A DNA stretch of 64,000 bases, from contig NZ_WQDY01000009.1 of NCBI RefSeq assembly GCF_013033355.1, positions 62,001 through 126,000 of the forward strand, read 5' to 3'. The stretch comes from Ruegeria lacuscaerulensis (GTDB lineage Bacteria; Pseudomonadota; Alphaproteobacteria; Rhodobacterales; Rhodobacteraceae). The position numbers and the translations under genes are program-made. Below, one piece after another: positions 8,956 through 20,195 of the stretch. Position 1 is the first letter of the stretch. Each line of letters starts with the position of its first letter. The notes beneath the pieces are model-generated. The model was not told the DNA's origin. It saw only the letters and a list, made by a program, of their open reading frames with translations, and did no database searches.

Positions 8956-9894
8956 ATGGCGATGAGCCCTGACCCCGTGCGCGGGAACGCTCTCTCTGTG
9001 TCTGCCGGGCGCAGTTCTGCCTTATCGGGCAATGGCTTGGCGGTCGCCAGTATGCTGACGTGGGCGGCAGGGTTTCCGGCGGCTGAGGTGCTGCTGCAAA
9101 GCTGGCCTCCGGTCGCGTTGCTGGTGGCGCGGCTGGCGTTGGCGGTGCTGGTTATGGTGCCGATCTGGGTGCTGTTTGACGGCCCGACCCGTGTGCTGCG
9201 AGCACGTTGGGGTCATGCGATGCGGGTCGGCGGCACGCTGGGCGTGGCAATGTTCCTGATCATCCTCGCGCAGAAGCTAACCGATCCCGTGACCGTGGCG
9301 ATCATCGCATCCTGCGCGCCCTTGTTCGCAACGGTATTAGAAGTGGCGACGGGCGCACGGCGGCTGCGGTGGAATTTTGCGTTGGGCGTGATCGTGTCGA
9401 TTGTCGGTGGTTTAATTGCCACCAGCGCGGTGGCCCCGGCGCAGCTGGGCTTGGGTGCGGTTTGCGCCATTGCGTCCACGGGCCTGTTCTGTTGGGCCAG
9501 CATGGCGATTGCGCGGGATTTCCCCGATCTCAGCCAGACAGGGCGCAGCACCATCACCTTTGTCGGGGGGCTGGGAACCGCTGCCGTGTTGTTCGCCGGT
9601 GCCGCGCAGATGGGGATGGAGGTGATGCCTACAACCGCACTCGACATGCAGCAGGCGGGGATGCTGGTGATTTATGCGCTGATCTCCATGGGGTTGAGCC
9701 AGGTGTTTTTCATCGCATCCGTGGGCAAGATCGGCGTTGCGTTGGCCTCATTCCACATCAATATCGCGCCATTTTACGTGATGCTGATCATGCTGGTGCT
9801 GGGCGAGGAGTGGAACTGGACCCGTGCGCTGGGCGCGGGGATCGTGGCAGTGGCCGTGATACTGGCGCAAGAGCGTCGAGCGCAGGTGGTTTAA
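8956..9894 (+). CDS. EamA/DMT-family transporter
   Basis: A ~312-residue inner-membrane transporter of the drug/metabolite superfamily with ten hydrophobic segments arranged as two EamA repeats (roughly residues 25-155 and 165-305). The start ATG 8956 has AAGG 11 nt upstream, and the N-terminus precedes GLAVASMLTWAAGFPAAEVLL, a typical first EamA helix. The substrate cannot be told from sequence; exporters of amino acids or metabolites are usual. Its stop codon shares the palindrome TTAA (9891-9894) with the stop of the convergent DUF1285 gene. Confidence 0.85.
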   Translation: MAMSPDPVRGNALSVSAGRSSALSGNGLAVASMLTWAAGFPAAEVLLQSWPPVALLVARLALAVLVMVPIWVLFDGPTRVLRARWGHAMRVGGTLGVAMFLIILAQKLTDPVTVAIIASCAPLFATVLEVATGARRLRWNFALGVIVSIVGGLIATSAVAPAQLGLGAVCAIASTGLFCWASMAIARDFPDLSQTGRSTITFVGGLGTAAVLFAGAAQMGMEVMPTTALDMQQAGMLVIYALISMGLSQVFFIASVGKIGVALASFHINIAPFYVMLIMLVLGEEWNWTRALGAGIVAVAVILAQERRAQVV

Positions 9895-10481
9895 TCCGGT
9901 AGATCATCCGAGCGGATCAGATGGAAAAACTGCCCGCCGGACCAGACGCCGAACCACTCACCACTATGCTCGGCGATGTCGACCAGCCGGTAAAAACTTT
10001 TGCGGTCGATCCGCGCCTCTAGGTTTGCGCGTACCAATATATAGGGGGCAGGCTCCTCTGTTTCGGTATCAATGACAATCCGGAGCGGATGGTCCGCACC
10101 TGCGACTGCCGTGTCGCCCACATGTGTGGTGAATGTCAGCTTTTGCGTCTCGCCGCTGCCTTCGACCTCGAAATCGACGGCTACGAAAGGCACGTCCTCG
10201 ACAGTGATTCCCACCTTCTCGACCGGGGTGACGAGGTAATATTTTCCGTCTTCTTTCTTAAGAATTGACGAAAACAGCTTCACAAGCTCGAACCTGTTGA
10301 TCGGCGACCCTAGATAAGACCACGAGCCATCTTTGGCGACATTAATGTCCAGATCGCCACAAAACGGAGGATTCCAAAGGTGAACCGGCGGCGAACCCCG
10401 CGTTTTGGCAGCTTTGACTGATGCTTCAATGCCATCTGGTGACGGGGTCACAGGTTTTTGTCCGCTCATTGCTTTTGCCAT
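9891..10481 (-). CDS. DUF1285 domain-containing protein
   Basis: A 196-residue soluble protein recognisable as DUF1285, a family of structurally characterised but functionally unassigned proteins. PPVHLWNPPFCGDLDINVAKDG near residue 32 and SWSYLGSPINRFELVKLFSSIL are typical of the family, as is the C-terminal ARIDRKSFYRLVDIAEHSGEWFG block. The start may be ATG 10481 or 10469. It is divergent, across only 52 bp, from the MoxR operon, so the promoters of the two must overlap. Confidence 0.83.
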   Translation of the reverse strand: MAKAMSGQKPVTPSPDGIEASVKAAKTRGSPPVHLWNPPFCGDLDINVAKDGSWSYLGSPINRFELVKLFSSILKKEDGKYYLVTPVEKVGITVEDVPFVAVDFEVEGSGETQKLTFTTHVGDTAVAGADHPLRIVIDTETEEPAPYILVRANLEARIDRKSFYRLVDIAEHSGEWFGVWSGGQFFHLIRSDDLPD

Positions 10482-10533
10482 TTCCTCTCAGCGCGATACA
10501 CTCTGCTTATAATAGTCCACGGAAGGGAAAGTC

Positions 10534-11537
<1,004 letters not shown>

Positions 11538-11541
<4 letters not shown>

Positions 11542-12413
11542 ATGCTGCACTAACCCTTCGTGAAAGATCCGAGGCCGAGGCGTCTCGGCTGCCGCCGCTG
11601 TTGGCGCGGGCTGAGCATCTGGCCGGAACCGTTCTGCTGGGCGATCACGGGCGCAGGCGGTCGGGTCTGGGTGATGATTTCTGGCAGTACCGCCCGGCTC
11701 AGATCGGGGACAGCCGTCGGATGATCGACCATCGCCGCTCGGCGCGCGGGGATCAGCAATTTGTGCGCGAACGCGAATGGCAGATTGCGCAATCGGTGAT
11801 GCTGTGGGTCGATCAGGGTGCCTCGATGCGATTTGCGTCTGACAAGAACCACCCGACCAAGGCCGACCGTGCGCGTCTGCTGGGGCTGGCCACGGCCATC
11901 CTGCTGGTGCGAGGCGGAGAACGCGTGGGCCTGACCGGCACCACCCTACCGCCACGGCGCGGCAACGCACAAATCGTGCGGCTGGCGCAGGCCTGGTCCG
12001 AAGATGCCGAGGCCGATTATGCGCCGCCCGAACACCGCGCCATGATACCACATGCGCGGGCTGTGTTCATTTCCGATTTTCTCGGACCGATGGATGAGGT
12101 CGAACTGGCCCTGACCAAGGCTGCCGACCGGGGCGTGCGCGGTGTTCTGTTGCAGGTTCTGGACCCAAACGAGGAAAGTTTTCCCTATCGCGGTCGGACA
12201 ATATTCGAAAGCGTCGGCGGCACGACCCGCCACGAGACATTGAAAGCCGGAGAGCTGCGCGATCGCTATCTGGATCGGCTTGCCAAACGCAAGGATGCGC
12301 TGACGCAGTTGTGCCGCGCGACCGGTTGGCAGCTTGGGTTGCACCACACGGGTGACAGCGCGCAGGCGGCTCTACTGTGGCTCTATCGTGCGTTGGATCG
12401 GGGGTCTGTATGA
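11538..12413 (+). CDS. DUF58 domain-containing protein
   Basis: A 291-residue DUF58 protein starting at GTG 11538, overlapping the MoxR stop by 4 bp. The family core YRPAQIGDSRRMIDHRRSAR is at residues 51-70, followed by FVREREW. DUF58 proteins have a vWA-like fold; the metal-site position reads VDQGAS (D92, G94, S96), a degenerate form of DxSxS, so MIDAS metal binding is doubtful. DUF58 proteins commonly pair with MoxR ATPases. No signal peptide or membrane segment is seen, so it is probably cytosolic. Confidence 0.9.
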
Positions 12414-15172
12414 CGGTTTTGGCGGGTATTGGCTTTACTGCGCCTTGGGTGCTGCTGGGTTTGCTGACCTTGCCGATCCTGTGGCTGATCCTGCGTGCTG
12501 TGCCACCTGCGCCGATCCGTCGGTTGTTCCCGGCGGTGACGTTGTTGCTGGGCTTGAAAGATGAAGAAAGCGTCTCGGATCGGACACCCTGGTGGCTATT
12601 GCTGTTGCGAATGCTGGCAGCTGCGGCGATCATCATCGGGCTTGCAGGTCCGGTTCTGAACCCCTCGCGTGATCAAGCCGGGTCAGGACCGTTGATGTTG
12701 GTGCTGGATGCCAGTTGGGCCGGGGCCACGCAGTGGCCGTCGACGCTGGACCAGATCGATGCGCAACTGGCTGAGGCTGGGCGCGCTGGGCGGACCGTTG
12801 CAATCCTGAGCCTGACCCAACCTGAGATGCCGGTGTTCCAGTCTGCCGAAGACTGGCGCGGCAGGTTGCCCGGTCTGGCGCCCGCCCCGTGGCAGCCAAC
12901 CGAGATCCAGATAGAACAAAGCGCTGCTGCGTTGAACCAGCTAGATGGCGGGTTCGATACGCATTGGTTCAGCGACCGATTGGACTATGACGGGTATGAC
13001 GCGATCCTTGCAGAGTTGCAGCGGCGGGGCGAAGTGACGGTGTATCAGTCTGCCTCGCCTGTATTTGCGATCCTGCCGGCGTCTTATCAGGACGGGCTTA
13101 TACAACTGACCGCGCAACGGTCTGAGGCCGGACCGGCTGAGGAAATCTCTGTTCTAGCACAGGGCCGCGATCCAGCCGGTGCGATGCGTGTTCTGCAGTC
13201 GGTGGATATGACGTTCGACAGCGGTGAAACACAGGCCCAGGTCGATCTTTCCTTACCGTCCGAGTTGCGCGCCCGCATCACGCGGTTCGAAATCCAGGGC
13301 CAACGCTCGGCCGGCGCTTTGACACTGACCGATGACAGCCTGCGGCGACGCGAAGTTGCCCTGATCGCCGGCACCTTGAACCGCGAAGGGCTCGAGCTGT
13401 TGTCACCGCTGCACTACCTGACGCAGGTGCTGATCCCAACGGCAGATTTCGTCGAGGGTGGTTTGCTGGACGTTTTGCCCGCCAACCCGGACGTGATCGT
13501 TCTGGCTGATGTGGCGAAACTGTCCGCGGGTGAGCAAGAGGCCGTGGTCGAATGGGTTGAACAGGGCGGGTTGCTGTTGCGCTTTGCCGGGCCACGTATG
13601 GCCGCCAGCGATCTGGGTCGCGACGCCGAGGATGCTTTGCTGCCGGTGCGCCTGCGCAGCGGGGGCCGCTCGGTCGGAGGTGCGATGAGCTGGGGCGAGG
13701 CCAAGGGGCTGGCTCCGTTCCCGGAAGAATCGCCCTTTTACGGGCTCGAGGTGCCGTCGGACGTTTCGGTGACCACGCAAGTAATGGCCCAACCCGACCC
13801 TAATCTGGCGGATCGGGTGATTGCCTCGCTTTCGGATGGCACACCGCTGGTGACGCGCAAGGCTTTGGGTCTGGGTCAGGTGGTGCTGTTTCATGTGACT
13901 GCAGATGCGGAATGGTCCAGTCTGCCGCTGTCGGGTCTGTTCGTCGAAATGCTGGACCGTCTGGCGGTCGCGTCGGCGGCCAAGTCACGGCAAGAGTCAC
14001 AGTTGCAGGGCACCACGTGGGAGCCGATTCAGGTAATGGATGGCTTTGGTGCCCTAACGGATGCGGGCAACCTGTCCGGTGTGGACGGTGTCGATCTTGT
14101 CTCGGGCCAGATCGGCCCGGATCTGCGTCCGGGGCTGTATGAAAGTGGTAAACAAAAGCTGGCGCTGAACGTTCTGACCGAGGATGCGGCTCTGACCCCT
14201 ATTTCCTGGCCAGCAGATGTGCCGATCAAGGGGCAAGAGATCAGTACCGAGACCCCGATCGGCGGTATCCTCCTGAGCCTCGCGCTTTTGCTGCTGACGT
14301 TGGATGTTATAGCGTCACTTGCGCTGTCAGGACGTCTGGGATTGGCCCGCGCTGCGGCTGTGGCGCTGGGCGCTGTACTGATTGCGCCGGACGCGCAGGC
14401 GCAGACGCCCGAAGATACCGAGTTTGCCTTGAATGCCACGACCGAGCTGGTGCTGGCGCATGTGTTGACGGGCAACGCAGAGGTTGACGATATCGCAGGC
14501 GCGGGCATGCGCGGGCTGGCGCAGACGCTGTTCTACCGTACATCGGTCGAACCGGCCGACCCAATCGGAGTGGATCTGGAACGTGATGAGCTAGCCTTTT
14601 TCCCGTTGCTATACTGGCCGATCACTCCGGATCAACCGCAACCCTCGGCCGAGGCATATTCCAAGCTGAACGCCTATTTGCGGTCGGGCGGGATGATCCT
14701 GTTTGACACGCGCGATTCAGATGTGGCGCGGTTCGGCGCCGCCAGTCCCAATGGCCGCAAGTTGCAGCAACTGGCAGGACCGCTGAACATCCCATCGCTC
14801 GAACCTATTCCCCGTGACCATGTGCTCACGCGGACCTTCTATCTGCTGCAGGATTTTCCCGGTCGGTATGCAAGCACGGATGTTTGGGTCGAGTCTGCAC
14901 CGCTGGATGCCGAGCAGATCGACGGGATGCCGTTCAGGAACCTCAACGACAACGTGACGCCTGTGGTGATCGGCGGCAATGACTGGGCCGGGGCATGGGC
15001 CGTGGATCGAAATGGTCAGGCGCTTTTGCCCGTTGGGCGCGGCTATGCCGGGGAACGTCAGCGTGAGCTGGCCAACCGCTTCGGGGTCAATCTGGTGATG
15101 CATGTGCTGACCGGAAACTACAAATCGGATCAGGTACATGTACCTGCGCTGCTAGACAGGTTGGGACAATGA
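12410..15172 (+). CDS. BatA-N-terminal / DUF4159 membrane protein
   Basis: A 920-residue inner-membrane protein overlapping the DUF58 gene by ATGA. Two N-terminal hydrophobic helices (residues 10-30 and 61-80) form the aerotolerance-regulator (BatA) N-terminal domain. A vWA-like region follows whose metal site is degenerate (DASWA at 100-104). A third membrane segment lies near residue 620 (ILLSLALLLLTLDVIASLAL). The C-terminal ~210 residues match DUF4159, with LFYRTSVEPADPIGVDLE and LRSGGMILFDTRD, a glutamine-amidotransferase-like fold. The role is inferred from the MoxR operon context only. Confidence 0.88.
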   Translation: MTVLAGIGFTAPWVLLGLLTLPILWLILRAVPPAPIRRLFPAVTLLLGLKDEESVSDRTPWWLLLLRMLAAAAIIIGLAGPVLNPSRDQAGSGPLMLVLDASWAGATQWPSTLDQIDAQLAEAGRAGRTVAILSLTQPEMPVFQSAEDWRGRLPGLAPAPWQPTEIQIEQSAAALNQLDGGFDTHWFSDRLDYDGYDAILAELQRRGEVTVYQSASPVFAILPASYQDGLIQLTAQRSEAGPAEEISVLAQGRDPAGAMRVLQSVDMTFDSGETQAQVDLSLPSELRARITRFEIQGQRSAGALTLTDDSLRRREVALIAGTLNREGLELLSPLHYLTQVLIPTADFVEGGLLDVLPANPDVIVLADVAKLSAGEQEAVVEWVEQGGLLLRFAGPRMAASDLGRDAEDALLPVRLRSGGRSVGGAMSWGEAKGLAPFPEESPFYGLEVPSDVSVTTQVMAQPDPNLADRVIASLSDGTPLVTRKALGLGQVVLFHVTADAEWSSLPLSGLFVEMLDRLAVASAAKSRQESQLQGTTWEPIQVMDGFGALTDAGNLSGVDGVDLVSGQIGPDLRPGLYESGKQKLALNVLTEDAALTPISWPADVPIKGQEISTETPIGGILLSLALLLLTLDVIASLALSGRLGLARAAAVALGAVLIAPDAQAQTPEDTEFALNATTELVLAHVLTGNAEVDDIAGAGMRGLAQTLFYRTSVEPADPIGVDLERDELAFFPLLYWPITPDQPQPSAEAYSKLNAYLRSGGMILFDTRDSDVARFGAASPNGRKLQQLAGPLNIPSLEPIPRDHVLTRTFYLLQDFPGRYASTDVWVESAPLDAEQIDGMPFRNLNDNVTPVVIGGNDWAGAWAVDRNGQALLPVGRGYAGERQRELANRFGVNLVMHVLTGNYKSDQVHVPALLDRLGQ

Positions 15173-17211
15173 CCGGAACCGTACTTTTTGATCCGTTGAT
15201 CCCGTGGACGGTTTTGGCGGTTGTGGCTGCCATTGCCGTGGCGGGTGTGGCGTTGGCCCTGTGGCGTGGGCTGTCGGGCTGGGCGTTGCGTGGTTTGGCG
15301 GCGCTAGTGGTGGTCGCGGCATTGACTGGGCCCGTTTATCAGGTCGAAGATCGCGCTCCGCTGACCGACATCGTATTGATGATCGAAGACGAAAGCGCCA
15401 GCCAGACTTTGTCGGATCGGGCTGAACAAACGGTCCAAACTGTCGATAATCTGGCCGCCGAGATCGAGTCTCGCGACAATACCGAACTGCGTCGTATCAA
15501 AGTTGGCGACGGCGAGGGCGACGAGGGTACTCAGGTCATGGCTGCGCTGAACGAAGCGCTCGCCGAAGAGCCCCGCGCCAGAATTGCGGGCATTCTGGTC
15601 GTCTCGGACGGTATCATCCACGACGCAGAGCAGGCGCCGGACCTTCCTGCGCCGATGCACCTTTTGCAGACGGGACGTGCCGATGATTGGGATCGTCGTC
15701 TGATCGTTCGTAACGCTCCGGCCTTTGCCATTATCGGCGAGCCCGTCACCCTGACATTGCGGGTCGAAGACAGCGGTGCCGCTCCGGCGGGTGCGGCAAC
15801 CGCCCCGCTAGAAATCTCGGTCGATGGCGCCGAGGCAGAGCAATTTACCATTCCCATCGGTGTCGATGTCGAGTTGCCCATCACTCTGCCCCATGGCGGG
15901 CGCAATGTTCTGCAGTTCACGGTACCACAGGCCGAGGGCGAGCTGACCGACCGCAACAATACAGCGCTGATCCAAATGAACGGTGTGCGCGACCGGTTGC
16001 GGGTGCTGCTGGTCTCGGGCGAGCCGCACCCCGGCGGGCGGACTTGGCGGAACCTGCTGAAATCCGACAGCTCGGTTGATCTGGTGCATTTCACCATTCT
16101 GCGCCCACCCGAGAAACAGGACGGTGTACCGGTTGACGAACTTTCGCTGATCGCTTTTCCAACGCGCGAGCTGTTTCTCGAGAAGATCAACGATTTCGAC
16201 CTGATCATCTTTGACCGCTACAAGCGTCGCGGCATTCTTCCGGCGATCTATCTGGACAATGTCAGCAACTATATCAACGAAGGTGGCGCTGTGCTGATCG
16301 CCGCGGGGCCGGATTTTGCCAGCGCCGACAGTATCTTTCGATCTCCGCTTGCGCCCATACTTCCCGCACAGCCGACCGCGCGTGTGATCGAGGAGCGGTT
16401 TGTTCCGATGGTAAGTGATCTGGGTCGCAGGCATCCGGTGACGACCGATTTGGGCGACTCGGATCAATGGGGGGCGTGGTTACGCCAGATCGACGTCAAG
16501 CAACGCAAGGGTGACGTGCTGATGACCGGAGTGGAAGACCGGCCATTGTTGGTGCTGGACCGGGTGGGCGAGGGTCGCGTGGCCATGCTGGCCTCGGATC
16601 ACGCCTGGCTGTGGAGTCGCGGCTTCGAAGGCGGCGGGCCGCAGTTAGAACTGTTGCGCCGTCTGGCGCATTGGATGATGAAAGAGCCCGAGCTGGAAGA
16701 AGAGGCCCTGTGGGCCGAAGCCAACGGCCAAGTCATGCGCATTATTCGCCAAACTTTGGAAGATGAAGTTGGCCCGGTCACTGTCACGCAACCCAATGGC
16801 GAAACGCTTGAGGTGACATTGGACGAGGTCTCACCCGGTCGGTTCGAAGCGCAATATTACGGGCCTGAGATTGGCCTTTACCGTTTGCAGGAGGGTGAGC
16901 ACTCGGCGGTGATCGGCCTTGGCCCGGCCGCGCCAAAAGAGTTCGAGCGCACGATTGCCACCTCGGAGGTGCTGGACCCTATTCTGGCGGAGTTGCGCGG
17001 AGGCACCATCCGGATCGAGGATGGTATGCCGTCAATCCGCAATGTGCGGGCCGGTCGACCGGCCTCGGGTCGCGGTTGGATCGGCCTGACGCCGCGCAAC
17101 GCTTATGAAACGCGGGATGTGACTCAGGCCGGATTGTTGCCGCCATGGTTGGTTTTGCTGTTGGCTGGCGGTTTCCTGATTGGTGGATGGATGCGCGAAG
17201 GGCGGCGTTGA
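15169..17211 (+). CDS. Membrane-anchored vWA-domain protein of the MoxR operon
   Basis: A 680-residue protein with two N-terminal helices (about 11-31 and 38-53) and a C-terminal helix (LLPPWLVLLLAGGFLIGGW). Between them is a vWA-like domain with a complete MIDAS set: DESAS (74-78), T121 in EGTQVMAALNEA and D147 in VVSDG. A second, amidotransferase-like domain follows (YKRRGILPAIYLDNVSNYIN region). It overlaps the previous gene by ATGA and closes the operon. Of the three vWA-type proteins here it alone keeps all metal-site residues, so it is the best candidate for the metal-dependent MoxR client or adaptor. Confidence 0.8.
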   Translation: MTGTVLFDPLIPWTVLAVVAAIAVAGVALALWRGLSGWALRGLAALVVVAALTGPVYQVEDRAPLTDIVLMIEDESASQTLSDRAEQTVQTVDNLAAEIESRDNTELRRIKVGDGEGDEGTQVMAALNEALAEEPRARIAGILVVSDGIIHDAEQAPDLPAPMHLLQTGRADDWDRRLIVRNAPAFAIIGEPVTLTLRVEDSGAAPAGAATAPLEISVDGAEAEQFTIPIGVDVELPITLPHGGRNVLQFTVPQAEGELTDRNNTALIQMNGVRDRLRVLLVSGEPHPGGRTWRNLLKSDSSVDLVHFTILRPPEKQDGVPVDELSLIAFPTRELFLEKINDFDLIIFDRYKRRGILPAIYLDNVSNYINEGGAVLIAAGPDFASADSIFRSPLAPILPAQPTARVIEERFVPMVSDLGRRHPVTTDLGDSDQWGAWLRQIDVKQRKGDVLMTGVEDRPLLVLDRVGEGRVAMLASDHAWLWSRGFEGGGPQLELLRRLAHWMMKEPELEEEALWAEANGQVMRIIRQTLEDEVGPVTVTQPNGETLEVTLDEVSPGRFEAQYYGPEIGLYRLQEGEHSAVIGLGPAAPKEFERTIATSEVLDPILAELRGGTIRIEDGMPSIRNVRAGRPASGRGWIGLTPRNAYETRDVTQAGLLPPWLVLLLAGGFLIGGWMREGRR

Positions 17212-17513
17212 TCCCGAAGTCTCTGACGACAAGGCCCCGTTTGGTCAGAGCACCGAGCGTCGTTCCGCCCGCTGGCAACAGGGTGGTCAGAGTATTTGGC
17301 ATGCAAGCTTGGGCAAACCGATCTGGCCGTCTGTTACGCATTCTGACAGCGTCGAGCGACAGGGCCGATGGCTGACAATTTTCTGTGCGCGGCATGAAGC
17401 TCCTTAGGTTTCATCCAATCCCTGATCCACGATCAGCTGCTCAGGTGACGGCTTAAACACTTCTTCACGCTCTGCCGCGATGCTGGGTTGGAAATGCTTT
17501 GGGATCGTCACGG
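17212..17513. other. 302-bp gap without a supported gene
   Basis: Several short open frames exist on both strands, but none has a Shine-Dalgarno sequence, a recognisable family or codon use like its neighbours. No strong terminator hairpin or palindromic operator stands out. It must contain the end of the MoxR operon transcript and the promoter of the histidine kinase. Confidence 0.5.
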
Positions 17514-19721
17514 ATGAGTCTTGCAACAAAACTGGCACAGGAAAGACGCGCGCGGCTGGCTGCCGAACGGTTGCTTGAGATGAAACAGGCCGAGCTGTCG
17601 GCGGCCAATCGCAAACTTGGCTTGCACGCGATGGCCCTGACCAAACGTATTGGCGAAACGCAGGCCGAGGTTGAGACCGTTCGCGATGAGAACGAAAAGG
17701 TCAAATCTGATCTGACGCTGGCCAATGCCAAGATCGAAGTGGCCGAGCGTCGGCTGTGGCATTCGATACAGACATTCCATGACGGGTTTGCGTTTTTCGA
17801 TGGCGACAATCGCCTGATCGGAGCGAACACGGCCTACCTGAGTGTGTTCGAAGGTATTGACGAGGTTGCGCCCGGTATCGCCTATCCCCGTATTCTGGAA
17901 ATTCTCACGACCGAGGGATTGATTGATCTTGGCGATGAGGCTGCGTGCGATTGGATACGGCGAATGCAGGCCAGGTGGGCGAAAACGAACCCCGAGCCTG
18001 AAATTATTCGCCTTTGGAACGGCCACTACTTCAAACTGATTGACCAGCGCGGCAACGGGGGGGACGTGGTCAGCCTGGCGCTGAACATTTCTGCGTCGGT
18101 CCAACACGAGGCCGAGCTGAAAGCCGCACGTGAAAGGGCTGAAGCCGCAAACCGCGCAAAGTCTGCGTTTTTGGCAAATATGAGCCACGAGATCAGAACC
18201 CCGATGAATGGTATCGTGGGCATGACTGAACTGATGTCGGAAACGCCACTGGATGAAGAACAAAGGCTCTATCTCAATACTATCCGCAATTCCGGCGAGG
18301 CGTTGTTGGTCATCATCAATGATGTTTTGGACTATTCGAAGATCGAAGCTGACAAGCTGATCCTGCATCCCGAACAATTCGATTTTGAGCGATGCATACT
18401 GGAAGTATCTATGCTGCTGCAGCCCAGTGTTCGGGACAAGGGGCTGACATTGCTGGTCGACTACGACCTGTTCCTGCCTACTCTTTTCGTGGGGGATCCG
18501 GGGCGCGTGCGTCAGGTTTTGACCAATCTGGTTGGCAACGCAGTTAAGTTCACGTCACACGGTCATGTGCTCATTCGGGTAACAGGAGTACCCAATACGG
18601 ATCTGCGCACCTGCGATATCCATTTGGCAATCGAGGACACCGGGATAGGTGTCGATGCCGAGAAAATTGACCATATTTTTGGTGAATTCAACCAGGTCGA
18701 GGATGAACGCAACCGGCAGTTTGAAGGAACAGGGTTGGGTCTGGCCATCACTAAACGGTTGATCGCTTTGATGGGTGGCACGATCTGGGTTGAAAGTGAA
18801 CCACGCGAGGGCTCGTGCTTCGGGTTCCGAATTTCTCTGCCGACAATTGAAGGCCCCCAGCCCGAACCGCCTGATCTGGCGGAGGGGCCGAGGCACGTCA
18901 TCGTGGTCGAAGATATGGCTGTAAACCGTGCCATCCTGGCCAAACAGTTCAGTCGTCTGGGCGCTCGGGTAACGGTTTGTAGCTCTGGCAGCGAAGCGTT
19001 GTCGAAGATTGACGACAGCGTGGGACTAATTCTGTGCGATCACGATCTGCCTGACATGGATGGAATAGAGCTTGCCACCACACTCAAAGATCGGGGATGG
19101 GACGACCTGCCCATTGTCCTGATGTCGGCCAACCCAGCTATGATCCACGCCAATCCAGCCCGCCATCTTATTGAAGGTGTTCTGCAGAAACCCATACCCA
19201 GAGCCGAACTCTATTCGCGACTGACCGCTTTGGGTCGCGCAGCGCAAACGGATGACGTGCCGCCTGTTACAATCATAGCGGCTTCCTTGTCCAACGGGTC
19301 GCAAAAACGGCTCATGCGGGTTCTGGCCGCCGAAGACAACAGGACCAACCAGTTGATCCTGCAAAAAATGGTCAAAGATCTGAACATCGATCTGCGCTTT
19401 GCAGAAAACGGGACTGAGGCTGTTGAGGCTTATCAGGACTTCGACCCCGATCTTGTTTTCATGGACATATCTATGCCAGGCATGGACGGCAAACAGGCGA
19501 CGGCAGAAATCCGACGACGAGAGATTGAGACGGGCCGCCACGTTCCCATCATCGCCCTGACTGCGCATGCAATGGCAGGAGATGATCAGGGTATCCTGTC
19601 GGCAGGGTTGGACCATTATCTGACCAAGCCGCTGCAAAAGCGGAAAATTCATCAGATGATCCAAAACCACCAACCTGATGGGACACACCCGTTGATTGCC
19701 GAGGCGTATGTGCCGGGCTAG
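17514..19721 (+). CDS. Hybrid sensor histidine kinase with two receiver domains
   Basis: A 735-residue cytosolic hybrid kinase without transmembrane segments. The N-terminal [22 protein letters not shown] begins a coiled coil (to about residue 80), then a PAS-like domain (80-200). The HisKA H-box [15 protein letters not shown] has H225, and the ATPase domain includes NAVKFTS and GTGLGLAI. Receiver 1 has phospho-acceptor D509 ([10 protein letters not shown]) and receiver 2 has D651 ([10 protein letters not shown]). There is no HPt domain. The coiled-coil/PAS arrangement recalls a roseobacter-typical soluble kinase. ATG 17514 is preferred to an in-frame TTG at 17499. The signal sensed is unknown. 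Confidence 0.93.
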   Translation: MSLATKLAQERRARLAAERLLEMKQAELSAANRKLGLHAMALTKRIGETQAEVETVRDENEKVKSDLTLANAKIEVAERRLWHSIQTFHDGFAFFDGDNRLIGANTAYLSVFEGIDEVAPGIAYPRILEILTTEGLIDLGDEAACDWIRRMQARWAKTNPEPEIIRLWNGHYFKLIDQRGNGGDVVSLALNISASVQHEAELKAARERAEAANRAKSAFLANMSHEIRTPMNGIVGMTELMSETPLDEEQRLYLNTIRNSGEALLVIINDVLDYSKIEADKLILHPEQFDFERCILEVSMLLQPSVRDKGLTLLVDYDLFLPTLFVGDPGRVRQVLTNLVGNAVKFTSHGHVLIRVTGVPNTDLRTCDIHLAIEDTGIGVDAEKIDHIFGEFNQVEDERNRQFEGTGLGLAITKRLIALMGGTIWVESEPREGSCFGFRISLPTIEGPQPEPPDLAEGPRHVIVVEDMAVNRAILAKQFSRLGARVTVCSSGSEALSKIDDSVGLILCDHDLPDMDGIELATTLKDRGWDDLPIVLMSANPAMIHANPARHLIEGVLQKPIPRAELYSRLTALGRAAQTDDVPPVTIIAASLSNGSQKRLMRVLAAEDNRTNQLILQKMVKDLNIDLRFAENGTEAVEAYQDFDPDLVFMDISMPGMDGKQATAEIRRREIETGRHVPIIALTAHAMAGDDQGILSAGLDHYLTKPLQKRKIHQMIQNHQPDGTHPLIAEAYVPG

Positions 19722-19730
19722 GCTTTCACA

Positions 19731-20195
19731 ATGACTGAACTCCGCGGCTTTCACCCTCGCGCCTTGGGCGAGATCGCCATCCGCTGCGCTGATATGGCGG
19801 CGATGGTGGCATTTTACGAAGACGTCATCGGCCTGCAGCGCCTGAGCGGCGACCACAACAGCGCCATCACCTTTTTCCGCATTGCCGAAGGCTTTGCAGG
19901 TCATACGCAGGTGCTGGCCCTGTTCCATTATGCTGCCGCCCCACGACCGGGGCTGCACCCCAGCGCTGCCGACCGACCTGCCACAGGGGCCGGATCATCG
20001 CTGCACCACATCGCGCTGTCGCTACCGTTCGAGGAGCAAGAGGCCGTGATGCGCTGGTATGACAAAATGGGCCAACCCTACCGGGTTGAGCAGTTCGGCT
20101 GGATCGGGTGGCGAGGGATTTTCACCGAAGACCCCGAGGGCAACACTGTGGAGTTGGTAGCCTATGATCCTTCAATGCTGAATCAGGACGAATAG
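19731..20195 (+). CDS. VOC family (glyoxalase-like) protein
   Basis: A 154-residue vicinal-oxygen-chelate protein with two beta-alpha-beta-beta-beta modules. It shows IAIRCADMAAMVAFYEDVIGLQ at the start of the first module and LHHIALSLPFEEQEAVMRWYDK in the second, ending with FTEDPEGNTVELVAYDP, where the glutamate is the usual metal ligand. The family covers glyoxalases, dioxygenases and resistance proteins, and the substrate cannot be assigned. It starts 9 bp after the kinase stop and overlaps convergently with yaaA by 13 bp. Confidence 0.85.
   Translation: MTELRGFHPRALGEIAIRCADMAAMVAFYEDVIGLQRLSGDHNSAITFFRIAEGFAGHTQVLALFHYAAAPRPGLHPSAADRPATGAGSSLHHIALSLPFEEQEAVMRWYDKMGQPYRVEQFGWIGWRGIFTEDPEGNTVELVAYDPSMLNQDE

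Noticed and set aside
17180-17407. 75-codon forward frame after the MoxR operon
   Set aside because: Begins inside the preceding gene in another frame, has no ribosome site, and its composition does not resemble a protein family.
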